From: Campanula takesimana
Lineage: Eukaryota > Streptophyta > Magnoliopsida > Asterales > Campanulaceae
DNA length: 64,000 bases
Direction: 5' to 3'
Assembly (NCBI GenBank): GCA_026119855.1
Contig: JAOWBW010000768.1
Span: 1-64,000, forward strand
The stretch's first letter is position 1. Every line of letters begins with the position of its first letter. Under the pieces are notes generated by a model. The model worked only from the letters and a program-made list of their open reading frames with translations, had not been told where the DNA came from and made no database searches. Made by a program: the position numbers and the translations under genes. Of the stretch, positions 1 to 10,055 are shown piece after piece.

Positions 1-1340
1 CTTCATTAGTTGAAATGGCCCAAGGGAAAATGGTGAAGCCTTTCAAATTGCTCGAAGGAACAGTCCGGCATATTGCATGAGTATCGAGATCAACGAGGTT
101 CAAACAAACTCTCCGTAGTATTCGGATATCATGAACTTCCTCAAGACGGCACTTATCCCGAGAACATCAATAATAAGTCTCAAGCAGCTCTGCAAAGGTT
201 AGCCTCTCGATATGTACTGATTGGGGACCGAGTCTATAAAAGGCACCACGGCGGGATCAATCTCTTATGCGCCAATGAGGCCGAAGCTCAAGAAATAATG
301 TGTGAAGTGCACGAAGGAGAATGTGGACCCCACATGAATGGGTTTATGCTAGTCAAGAAGATACTTCGCATTGTTTACTATTGGAGCACTATGGACGAGA
401 CTGTATCGAGAAAGTCAAAAGGTGTGCCAAGTGCCAATTCCACGCTAATCTGCAACATGCTCCCCCTCACAACTTTACAACATGGTCACACCTTGGCCTT
501 TCTCTTGTTGGGGGATAGACATCATCGGTAAAGTTCATCCTGCTGGAAGCATGGGCAGTCATTCATCCTAGTGGCAGTCGACTACTTCACAAAGTGGGTC
601 GAAGCACAAGCCTATCGAACCTCAACGCCAAGAAGTGGCCGAATTTGTAAAGATTAATATCATGTGCCGATACGCGGCGTGCCTCATGAAATCATTTCCG
701 ACAACGGCTCTCACTTTGAGAAGGAAATGGATGCACTTTTGGTAGAATACAAATATCACCAAGCACAAGTCATCTCCTTACCGGCCCAAGCAATGGCGCA
801 GTCGAAGCAGCAAATAAGACCATCGTCAAGAAAATGGCCTCAAAGGAAGGATTGGCCCGAGAAGCTACCATTAGCATTGTGGGGCTACCGCACATCAATA
901 CGGTCCGCAACAGGAGAAACTCCTTATGCATGTCCTATGGTTCTGAAGCCGTACTCCTATCGACTTGAAGTCCCATCTCTACGGGTCCTCCTCGAGAATC
1001 AAGTCAACGAGGTCGACTGGATGCAAAGTCGATATGAACAACTAGCCTTGCTCGACGAGAAAAGGTTAAGAGCACTCGAACTCACAAGGGCGTATCAGCA
1101 AAGGATGGCAAGAGCTTTCAACAAAAAGGTGAAGCTCAAAACATCAATGTGGGAGATTTGGTTTTAAGACAACATCCTCCTAATGCCATGAATCCCCTGG
1201 GGAAATGGGGACCCCGATGGATCGGTCCGTACGTGGTCAAAAAGATACTAAGCGGTGGTGCAGTCCGGCTCGTGGATTTAGATGGTGACCAGCTGCCAAA
1301 GGAGGTCAACCTCGACAAGCTCAAGAGGTTCTACGCTTAA
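1..1340 (+). pseudogene. Element A: Ty3/gypsy (Tat-like) pol 3' part, integrase, frameshifted
   Basis: This is the 3' end of a gypsy polyprotein that starts left of the window. In order it shows the linker after RNase H, the integrase zinc-finger region (a VHEGECGPHMNG motif, then CAKCQ in another frame at about 430-450), the DDE core (AVDYFTKWVEA near 575-610 and SDNGSHFEKE near 700-730) and the C-terminal GDLVLR...PRWIGPYVVKK region at 1149-1340. Frameshifts near 390, 520-660, 780 and 1140 break it, so no integrase can be made. The product would have inserted element cDNA into host DNA. The same C-terminus recurs in element B, where it is better preserved. Family membership is firm; the Tat assignment rests on the PBS, the 3' region and the extra ORFs. 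Confidence 0.9.
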
Positions 1341-1371
1341 TAAACAAAGACCATTAAAAAAAAAAAAAATC

Positions 1372-1472
1372 GCTCGCTAGGTTGAAAACCCGCAAGGGCG
1401 GCCTAGGCAAAAATTAGAGCACGTGCAAAAAAAGAAGCCCGCTAGATGAAAACCCGAAAGGGCGGTCTAGGC
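1372..1472 (+). other. Element A: paired 3'-UTR hairpin repeats
   Basis: Two copies of a 36-37 nt unit (1372-1408 and 1437-1472) follow the pol stop codon. Each reads CTAGR...AACCC-GNAA-GGG-CGG-YCTAGGC. The outer arms are CTAGG/CCTAG in copy 1 and CTAGA/TCTAG in copy 2, a compensatory change. The inner CCC/GGG stem is capped by GCAA or GAAA, which are GNRA loops. Equivalent pairs are present in elements B and C. An RNA structure in the element transcript is inferred. Confidence 0.7.
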
Positions 1473-1525
1473 AAAAAACAGGGTGCACAACAAAAAAAAA
1501 AAAAAAAAAAAGTCTTTGTTTGTTT

Positions 1526-1584
1526 GAACTACGAAGACCTGAGCCTCCCAACTGGAGGAACGTAGGCAACCTTCGGGTGCGGTC
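1526..1584 (+). other. Element A: conserved 3'-UTR hairpin box
   Basis: The box runs from GAACTACG to GTGCGGTC. It can fold as an outer stem CTACG/CGTAG and an inner stem CCTCC/GGAGG around a short loop. Elements B (22247-22318) and C (12669-12729) have the same box with different inner arms that still pair. It separates the polyprotein from the antisense ORFs in A and B. Confidence 0.6.
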
Positions 1585-1755
1585 TAAAACATATCAAAAA
1601 TACCCAATCCACTTCAAATAACAAAATGCAATTTTATTCATTCAATGAATTATTCAACCATTACAACGGATTTATTGAGCAAAAAAAGACATCAAAAATA
1701 TTAAATCCTAAAACAAAGTGGTCTAATTGCAATCTCTTGGGGTACAAAGAAAAAT

Positions 1756-2383
1756 CTAATCTTTCTTAGGTTTGGGAACCCATTGCTTCTTGTTATGTCC
1801 TTTAGTCTTCTTGGATGGGGACGGAACATTCTTGGGACCGCCAAGACGGGAGAAAACGCTAGGACGGGACGGAGCTTCATCAACGGCTTTCCCTTTTACC
1901 CTTATCAAGCGGAGCCTTAGCGGGGACAACCATGGGACGCTTCCACACATATGAGGAATTTCCCTTACCTTTCTTCTTCTTGGGAAAATGATGGGGTCTA
2001 TAGTCCCGCACATGAACCACCGGTCTCACGGGGTCAACAACATCGTCATTGGGCCTTCCCAAACGATAAAAAACGCTCGGACGCTTCTCCACCATCGAGA
2101 CAGACCCCACAGCTGGAACGGCGTTCACCATTGGAACGGACTTCTCACCCTCGGGGACGGAAACCTTAACTTCAAAGGAGAAAGTCATTGGGCCATTATG
2201 ACAAGAATTTTGTGGTTTAGGGGAGAAAGTGTTTGCAAAAGAATGCTGTGTGGCCATTCTGGTCGAAAAATGGTTCAAATTTATAGCTGTTGGAACATTC
2301 TGATCAGAAAGAAAGGGGCTGTAATTCAGCAGGCCAGAAGCGCGCGCCTCCGACCAGGGCTGCACAACGCGCGCGCCTCCCAC
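1756..2383 (-). pseudogene. Element A: antisense ORF 2 relic with SVFxRLG motifs
   Basis: Two overlapping minus-strand reading frames (2383-1880 and 2013-1756) lie downstream of pol and opposite to it. They encode a low-complexity protein with two copies of a PSVF(Y/S)RLG(R/G)P motif, near 2080 and 1850. It ends in a basic tail rich in Lys, with WVPKPKKD at the C-terminus. The matching ORF in element B (20606-22080) carries PSVFSRLDVPPG and also ends in a basic tail, so the two are probably homologous at the C-terminus. No PMD core is visible here. A frame change near 1900-2000 indicates decay. The function is unknown. Confidence 0.55.
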
Positions 2384-2410
2384 AAGAAAGGCCCGACGCG
2401 CGCGCCTTTG
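2338..2410. repeat. GC-word triad (GCGCGCGCCTCC), internal copy in element A
   Basis: Three GCGCGCGCCT blocks about 30 bp apart (near 2340, 2370 and 2398) lie at the upstream edge of antisense ORF 2. The same kind of triad occurs in the LTRs of A, B and D and at 5279-5350. Confidence 0.75.
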
Positions 2411-2921
2411 ACAGCAGTTCAGACAGAAACAGCCCTTGTCAGTTCAGAACAGAACCCAAGCACTTCAACACATCCAGCCTGCAACAAAATCAAATCCCAG
2501 CAACAAAAAAGAGTTCAAAGCATCGACAACAAGCACCTTTGGGCACACATTTGTTTGTAAAGAGTCGACATCTAAGATCGAGTCGTTAATAGAACATAAA
2601 AATGAGTAGTAAATAAATAGGATTGTAAATACATGTTAAATGTTATAACAGGCAAAAGTAAAAGTGTTTCAATCCCTCATCCTCTCAGCCACGACAGCTC
2701 GGGCACGTCATCACCAACACTGTGCTCACCCCCTGCTACCGCTCTCGGTCTCCTCATCATCGTCATCATCATCCTCATCATCATCAGACTCAGAGTCTCA
2801 ATCACAACATCAGGACGGGTCCTCTTGGCAGCTCTCCCTGATGAACTGGCGCCGCCCCGGCTCCGGCTACCCTCTCGGCTCAGGCTCCTACTATGGCTAC
2901 CTCCGTGACTCAGACTCCTGC

Positions 2922-5126
2922 TCAGCGACTGCCTCGCTGAAGAGACAGCCTCATCAATGTCCAGTGCAGCATCCCTGCAGCCTCGTCCAATGCCCGAGCA
3001 CCTCGGGCAGCTCCTCTCGTAGCACCAGAGACAGCACCGGCAGCATCCCTAGTCATGGCAGCAATATCCGTGCACAGCTCCAGCACCCTCTCCTCCAGCT
3101 GGCGGAGCCTCCGCCTCATTCCTTTGTTCTGCCTACCCAAGTGCCTATAAGCAGCTACGGGCACCTGTTGCAACAAAGAACAGGAAAAGAAATTACAAAG
3201 GGACAGAAAAACAAGACTGGAACTGAGAAAATGCAAAGATGGTCAGAAAAACATACCACAGCAGCCTGAGCGGGAGGCTCTCTCTCCGGTGACATATCCT
3301 CGGGAACAATCTCCCTCTGCTCCTCAAAGACCCCGAAGTTGGAATAAGTGTAATAAGGAGGAGGCAAAGGAGGATCAAAACAATACCAGCACCGGTGGGA
3401 TAGAATCGGGCCGAAGTCTGCGGAGCAACATGTGTCTCCCTCGGATCAGTGAACATGAACCCTGCTGGAGGTTGTGCTCCCGGAATAAACCGTAATCCTG
3501 CTCCAGATGAATGAAAGGGACAGCATCAACCCCCGCAAGATAGACTGCCCGGTCTGCCTCTGAAAGAGCCCTCCAATTACGAGGACAGAAAGGCGGAACA
3601 TCAGGAACCGCTGGCCTAGGAGGGTGGTGGAAGTCCGTCACTTGACCACCATACTGCCAAAACACTCTCTCTCCGAGGTACATCACCATGCACTCCACTG
3701 AGCTCATCAGGAGCCTCGAACGGGTGGGAATCAGGGTATGCTCAACAAAGGATAAATAGCTCTCCACGGAAACAAAGAAAAGGCGACAGCCTCCGGCCTC
3801 AAAGAATCCAAGTGGCGCCGAGCTGAAAGCAGGCTGATGGGAGCAGTGCCGGTCCTCACGTTCCTCTCCCTATATGACCACCTCACACAGTCCGGATACT
3901 GGGACTGACCTTCTCTGTTGATCTTAAAGTCCCTCAGCTCCAAAACAGCAAAGGCCCATAACTGCAAAACAGAGGCAAAAGCAGAATTAAATGACAGTTC
4001 AAAGATACAGTAAAGCAATGACAAGAAGGCCGAAGAGAAAAAGGAAAGCAGTATACCTCCCACAATAGGCTGAAACCCGTGACCGAGCTGGTGGTCGAGC
4101 GGCTAGTCAGATCCATACCATGATAACAAGCAGCCAAGCCTGCTGCACCCCAGTTGTAATGACCGGCCTGGTCCAAGTCTACCAACAAGTCAAGCAAAGC
4201 CAAAGAGGCCGAGGACCCTCCACTAGCAAACAGGGTATGAGACAGCAAGTACCATATAAAACAACGGGCCCACAGCATCTACCCGCTCAGCAGTAACACC
4301 CAGAGGCTAAGCTGCAAGAATGCTAAAATATCGGCGGATGCTCCCCCAAGTGACCCGGAAATTCTTCACCGGGAAGCCACAGTCAACGAGAGCCAACAGC
4401 TCGTCGGCAGTCCTAAGGGTCCCCCTCGAAACGCAAGGGACAGGCTCCCCCGCAAACGGCAGACCAGTCAATGCCGTAAAGTCTGTGGGCGTCATCGTGA
4501 CCTCTCCCATGGGCAAATGAAAAGTATGGGTGGTGTCCCACCATCTCTCTCTCAAAGCCTGAATAACGTCCGGGTCATTCTTCAGTGCCGCAGACTAATG
4601 ATAAAAAGGCCAAAGTAGGTAGCCTGAACTCGAGCCCTCACATTTTCGGGCAATTTGTTCCAAATGGCCACTGGACCATGAGCTCCGCCTCGAATCTCCG
4701 ATAGGCGGCTCCACTCCTGGGAAAGAACAAGGAACAACAAAAATTTCATCAGCATGACTGCTAGAAAAAACGGATGAACTCAACACAAAGATTTCAATGG
4801 CAGAACAATGTACAGGCAAGTGTGTGAACATGAAAATGGACATCCCAACATGTTTCTTACAACAAATCAGCAACAACAAACAACATGCAAAGAATGATCA
4901 ATAAAGCTGCTGCAGCAATATTTCGGGTAAAAAAAACAGAACTTCATAAAACCCGAAATCGACAAGAAGGGTGAGGCATTCTTACCAAACCCGAAGTCAC
5001 GAAGTGAGAAATGTGGGTATGAGGCCGGAAAGTAAGCAAGCCCGGGTCCATAGCTTCAACCCCAATTTCGGGCTCCTCGCCCTGTGGCATCTCAAACAGA
5101 GGTGATTGCTGACGATCCGACATCAT
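2922..5126 (-). pseudogene. Element A: antisense ORF 1, spliced plant-mobile-domain (PMD) protein relic
   Basis: This is a minus-strand gene relic inside element A, convergent with pol. The PMD core is at 4555-4307 (HTFHLPMGEVTMTPTDF then ALTGLPFAG), followed by a conserved region at 3767-3375 and a C-terminal coiled coil of R/L/E heptads at 3164-2922. Two introns have clear GT-AG borders and pyrimidine tracts: 4056-3962 (95 nt) and 3256-3165 (92 nt). The second is phase 0 at V|VPVAAYRHL. The first Met is at 5126, just downstream of a GC-word triad. Frameshifts near 3480 and 3370 break the frame. PMD proteins occur both in plant transposons and as host genes; position and the parallel in element B favour a retrotransposon extra ORF. 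Confidence 0.7.
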
Positions 5127-5278
5127 TTCTTTGACGGAATTGATCCTAGAGCAGCAAGAAAGTGTTTTGGGGTGATTTCTACGAAAAATTGGGCTTGGAA
5201 TTTGGAGGGTTCTTCAAATTTTTGAAAAATGGCCGAAAACAGCGAACATCCTGTTTAAATATGCTGAACTTATGCGCC

Positions 5279-5350
5279 AGGCGCGCGCCTCCCGACATAC
5301 TCATCTGAGGCGCGCGCGCCCCATAACGAGGCCCGGACGCGCGCTCTTCC
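5279..5350. repeat. GC-word triad upstream of antisense ORF 1 (element A)
   Basis: Three blocks (GGCGCGCGCCTCC, GGCGCGCGCGCC and GACGCGCGCTCTTCC) lie about 150-220 bp upstream of the antisense start codon at 5126. The position suggests a promoter or leader element of the antisense ORF, but that is inference. Confidence 0.7.
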
Positions 5351-5584
5351 ATCATCAGGCAGGTTCAGAAGCAGTCTCCCATGCAAAAATCCATGCATCG
5401 TATCAAGGTTTCCCCACGGATTCGAAATCCCTAAGTTTTGTCACGGGTGCCACACCCCCCTCAAGAGTCAATCTCAACATATCATCCCCAGCAGGAACAT
5501 TTTTCTGGTCGCGGTCAACTGTGCCCGTACCCCACAATTCCAAAAGTCAAGTGTGACTCCAAATGGCACGAGACTTCAAAGCAA

Positions 5585-6455
5585 TATTTCATCAAACGGA
5601 TTCACTAACGGATTCGTCAACAAGGGTTCACCAACGGACTCATCCAAGGGATTCACTAACGGATTCATCAAACGGATTCACTAACGGATTCGTCAACAAG
5701 GGTTCACCAACGGACTCATCCAAGGGATTCACTAACGGATTCATCAAACGGATTCACTAACGGATTCGTCAACAAGGGTTCACCAACGGACTCATCCAAG
5801 GGATTCACTAACGGATTCATCAAACGGATTCACTAACGGATTCGTCAACAAGGGTTCACCAACGGACTCACCCAAGGGATTCACTAACGGATTCATCAAA
5901 AGGATTCACTAACGGATTCGTCAACAAGGTTCACCAACGGACTCATCCAAGGGATTCACTAACGGATTCATCAAACGGATTCACTAACGGATTCGTCAAC
6001 AAGGGTTCACCAACGGACTCATCCAGGGATTCACTAACGGATTCATCAAACGGATTCACTAACGGATTCGTCAACAAGGGTTCACCAACGGACTCATCCC
6101 AGGGATTCACTAACGGATTCATCAAACGGATTCACTAACGGATTCGTCAGCAAGGGTTCACCAACGGACTCATCCAAGGGATTCACTAACGGAATCATCA
6201 AACGGATTCACTAACGGATTCGTCAGCAAGGGTTCACCAACGGACTCATCCAAGGGATTCACTAACGGAATCATCAAACGGATTCACTAACGGATTCGTC
6301 AGCAAGGGTTCACCAACGGACTCATCCAAGGGATTCACTAACGGATTCATCAAACGGATTCACTAACGGATTCTGTCAACAAGGGTTCACCAACGGACTC
6401 ATCCAAGGGATTCACTAACGGATTCACCAAATGGATTCACTAACGGATTCATCAA
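5585..6455 (+). repeat. 76-bp minisatellite in element A
   Basis: About 11 tandem copies of a 76-bp unit are present, built from smaller ACGGATTCACTA and GGGTTCACCAACGGACTCATC words. Copies differ by single substitutions and 1-bp indels. The array lies between antisense ORF 1 and the 3' LTR. Open frames across it on both strands are repeat artefacts. Confidence 0.95.
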
Positions 6456-6656
6456 AAGGCCTCAGTCAAAGCATTCAGCCGGCAGGTCGCCTAACGGATC
6501 ATGCCACCCTCTCTATCAACAAAAGCCACTCACACAGGGAGCGCACCATTATCTCTCGCAATTTCAAATTCCTGTTTTCATCGAGTCTTTGCCTTTTCTT
6601 GGTGATGTCCTCGGCGGGTGTTTTTAACTTTCGTCGACGCGTTTTGCTTTGCAGTC

Positions 6657-6674
6657 CACGTCGCCGAGGGGCTC
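6657..6674 (+). other. Element A polypurine tract region
   Basis: CACGTCGCCGAGGGGCTC directly precedes the LTR. The GCCGAGGGGCTC core is identical to the sequence preceding the 3' LTR of element C (minus strand, just right of 10006). It marks the plus-strand primer site for reverse transcription. Confidence 0.7.
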
Positions 6675-7686
6675 TGTAGAGACCCCGCCTTGGACCGCTC
6701 ACCCTGATTGCACATTTGATTTGTGTTTCTCCCCATTCTAAGTGTTTCTCGTTAGTTTCTGTCACTTCCGTTAAGTTCCTGACTGACTTCGTTATGTCCA
6801 GGGACTAAACTGAATGACAGGGTGACTTTCCAGTCCATTCTGTCAAAATTGCCTTCTCTGAGTCGTGCGCCTCCGACAGGAGGAGCCAGGCGCGCGCGCC
6901 TCCCGCCCCCAAAGCAGGAAGCGCGCGCCTCTGGACGTCAGTTACAGATTTCTGGCCAGGATTCCCTCCCTTGCTCAATTTACAAGATTTTGCCCGCGAA
7001 GGATTTCTTGGTGACTGAGTTTTGGCACCAAAAACACCCCTCTTTCACCTATAAAAACCTCTCTTCTTCACCTCCATTTTCAAGGATCGGAAAAATCATC
7101 GGAAAAACCCAATCGAAAAGAACAAAAAGATTGAACTTACAAAACTATACCAAAATCACTTTTCTAAAGGTTCTCCAAGGATTTCTTCAAGCAACATTTG
7201 AAGGTCTTCGAATTGTAGGTAAAAGTCCATCTTTGCCTTTCTTTTCTACTTCATCTCATCTCCCTCTTTTACTTTAATCAAATGTGCAATCACCCAAATC
7301 ATTTTGGGACATGACTCTAATGATCACCTCATCTCATTGAGGTTGGTTTAAGGAGTTATCTCCTACATTCCAAATCCTATTTTAAACCCCCTTTTTATGA
7401 CTTAAAAAAGAAGAAGAAGAACATTTTCATTCATGTAGATTTTGATCAAGCAAGACCAACTTAAGTTGGGCGAGATGGGTGTTTCGGTACTTTCCATCTC
7501 GTAATCTAACCCCCGAACCTCAAAACAAAGAATCTCTGTTTTCGTAATCAAACTTAGGCTACAATCATAGGTTTTTCTTATGTTCCTCAAAACATAGGTG
7601 GCGACTCTGAAAACAAGTTAGACATTCCTAGGACGACCCACGCGCTCGAGCCTAAAGCCGTGGTTTTTCCACCCGGGGTATCTACA
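6675..7686 (+). mobile_element. Element A 3' LTR (Tat-like gypsy)
   Basis: The LTR begins TGTAGAGACCCCGCC and ends GGGGTATCTACA, so TGTAGA/TCTACA form inverted ends. A TATA box (CTATAAAAACC) is near 7050. A GC-word triad lies at 6865-6932. A PBS-like TGGCGACTCTG is at 7599-7609, inside the LTR. The LTR of element D (50209-51414) has the same layout and ends, and the 5' LTR of B matches it on the other strand. The base after 7686 continues in frame with antisense ORF 1 of B, so A appears to be inserted into B. The left end of A is outside the window. Confidence 0.88.
6865..6932. repeat. GC-word triad in LTR of element A
   Basis: Blocks GTGCGCCTCC, GGCGCGCGCGCCTCC and AGCGCGCGCCTCTGG are spaced by about 25 bp in the U3 part of the LTR, upstream of the TATA box near 7050. 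The same triad sits at the matching place in the LTRs of B and D. Confidence 0.8.
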
Positions 7687-8276
7687 GGTGGTGGCAGACT
7701 CGACGTCGTCGTCCCTTTAGACCCGCCGGCTCATATGCTTAATTCTTATGCCATCGCAGAGGAGGAGAGAGGAGAACTCATTATTGGTCAGGATGCTTTT
7801 GACCACATGTCCTTGGAGGCTGATTATCAGGACTTCCTTGCTCGTCTCATGCCCCGATTAATTATAGAGGGTGATCAGGCTCAGGCCCAGGGAGTTGTCC
7901 ACGTCCCTTTCCGTCCACAGCTTAGACCAGCTTCCTTTACCTACAGCGTGGCTGAGGGGATAGAGAGTACCGAGGATTTCCCCGCACAGTACGACATGCC
8001 TGAGGAACTCGTACCTCCAGCTAACGCGACCATGGTATGATTTATGACCCTTCTTCCGTCATTTCATATCATTCTACCATTTCATCTCTCTATTTATCAT
8101 TTATCTAAAGATTTTGATATCTTTATTTGTTTCTTCTCAACAGGTGCCCATTGCCGAGTATAGAGATGTCGCGGGACGGCTTGCCCAGTTCATGGCCTAT
8201 GCCAAGAGGATGAAGAGAGAGACATCGGGGGCTGCTTGGACGGTTAGCTCAGCAGACGGCGGAGCTAGCTTCTTGC

Positions 8277-10006
8277 TGTAAGGATCCCCGCCCCGCGACA
8301 AGGTCAACATGTGTCCAAATCCGGGATGGTTCCAAACACAATGGCACAATTTAACGGAGTCACCACACTTTGTTAATTTTAAACCCAACAAAATGAAAAA
8401 GGTTAGAGACAAAAGGTTCGGAGGTCAGGTTACGGCTTGGGAAGAGTTTTACGTCACCCAAGCCGCCTCGGTCAAAACCAAGTCTCCCTTATTAATTAAC
8501 AAAAGTGCATGTGTGTGTGTGTATTTAACGGAAAAAATTCTGTTTTTACCTTTTATTCAAAACTTAACTGAAAAGGGGTCTTTTGTCTAGAAAACAAGGA
8601 TCAGAGGGCATAATAGACATTTTACCCTCTGGATCCAAAGTAGCCGTACGGCTATAGTATGCTCTTCCTGGAATTTTTACAGTTTGTCCAAAAACAGTCC
8701 AGTTCCAGGCAGAAAGAGCATTCTGTTGAAACTGGACTTAAACAGTTCTGATTCCAGTTTTATTTCAACACAACAAAACTTAAACAAAATCATTCCTATG
8801 CCTAATGATCATCAATTGAACCCCAAAACAAGTATTTAGGTGTGATCAAAGCAATCATTGGAGAAAATCACACAAAGGTGATGAACATGGCCAAATGAGA
8901 CAAAATGACCATTTGATGATTAAAGATGGAAACTTTATCATCAAGATGACATTTTTATACATTATTAACCTCTTAGGGACCAAATTATTGTATAAAGATT
9001 CAATCTTTATGAACCAAAATGGGATTTCAAAGCTAAATCAAAAGGATAAGATGATAAATACTAAGGTTTTATCATCCCACATGATTATCATTGCCAAATC
9101 AAAACAAAATCAACATAAATATTTGGACTTTCACCACAAGAGTGGATCCTTAAGCCAAATACAACCTCGGGACAACATTATTTGACATAAAGATTTGATT
9201 TTTATGACCCCAAGGGGGATTTTGAAGCTAGATCAATGTTTGGATGATAAAGATTGAAACTTTATCATCCAAATGACCATCCTTGCTACCAATGAACAAC
9301 ATAATAAACCAAAACATGTGCCTTTTTCATTAATTATAGATCATTAATTTGTTATAAGTAAAAAATTTCAACAAACCATGATCATCCTTAGGTTAGAACC
9401 ACTTTCACACAAAGTGTGAAGGCACCTTGAATCATCCATGGTTTGGACCATAATGTATAACAATATATATATATATAGTGCTTGAAGGACAAGACTTGCA
9501 ATAAGATTAAGTTTAAAGTGCTTGAAGGACAAGACTTGCAATGAAATTAAGTTGCTTGAATGGACAAGACTTGCAAGAATTAAGAGATGAACAACAATAA
9601 TATGAACAAACAAAAGAGATAAGATGAAGAGAAGGATGGGGAGAAGGTGGCTTCACCTATGTTTAGTTAGGCCAATCTTCCTTTCTCTTTCACTCGCAAA
9701 ACACTCTCTGGAGCAATTTTAGCAGAGTAACACTAACAATAATCGTTTCTCCCCCTAGAATGATCAGCAAGTGGTTAAATTTATAGAGGCTGAGGGTGCC
9801 CAACATAGCCGTACGGCTAGGGACCTCATGTGCCCAAACCATCCGTACGACTCGACCTGGCGAGCTTCTGGATTTTTCCAAGTTTAATTCCAGTTCAGTC
9901 CTGGAATATCAGGTTTATCCTAGTGAGGTCCTGGCCCATTGGTTTATCCCTAAATGGTACCAAGAATTCCTCTAAAGTAGGTCGATTTCAGATTGGGGTA
10001 CTTACA
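8277..10006 (-). repeat. Element C 3' LTR (left copy)
   Basis: Read on the minus strand it begins TGTAAGTACCCC at 10006 and ends GGATCCTTACA at 8277. A TATA-like CTATAAATT lies near 9785 (minus strand). The self-complementary word AGCCGTACGGCT occurs near 8642 and 9807, with a variant near 9842. Confidence 0.93.
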
Positions 10007-10024
10007 GAGCCCCTCGGCAACGTC
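10007..10024 (-). other. Element C polypurine tract region
   Basis: On the minus strand, GTTGCCGAGGGGCTC abuts the 3' LTR. The core matches the tract of element A at 6663-6674, showing that both elements use the same plus-strand priming site. Confidence 0.7.
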
Positions 10025-10055
10025 GCTTTTGAAGAAAGCGGGTTGTCGATAAAAC

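Noticed and set aside
5563..6125. Open frames across the 76-bp minisatellite on both strands (repeating DSLTDSS and similar)
   Set aside because: They arise from a repeat unit without stops in some frames. There is no start context, no domain, and 1-bp indels between units shift the frame.
5585..6455. CRISPR-like array
   Set aside because: The unit is a continuous minisatellite without unique spacers, and the DNA is plant nuclear DNA.
6675..7686. This LTR as the 3' LTR of element B
   Set aside because: B is on the minus strand (5' LTR start TGTAGACACC at 25095 reading left), so its 3' LTR would be in the opposite orientation. The LTR at 6675 is in the sense of element A and has A's purine tract before it.
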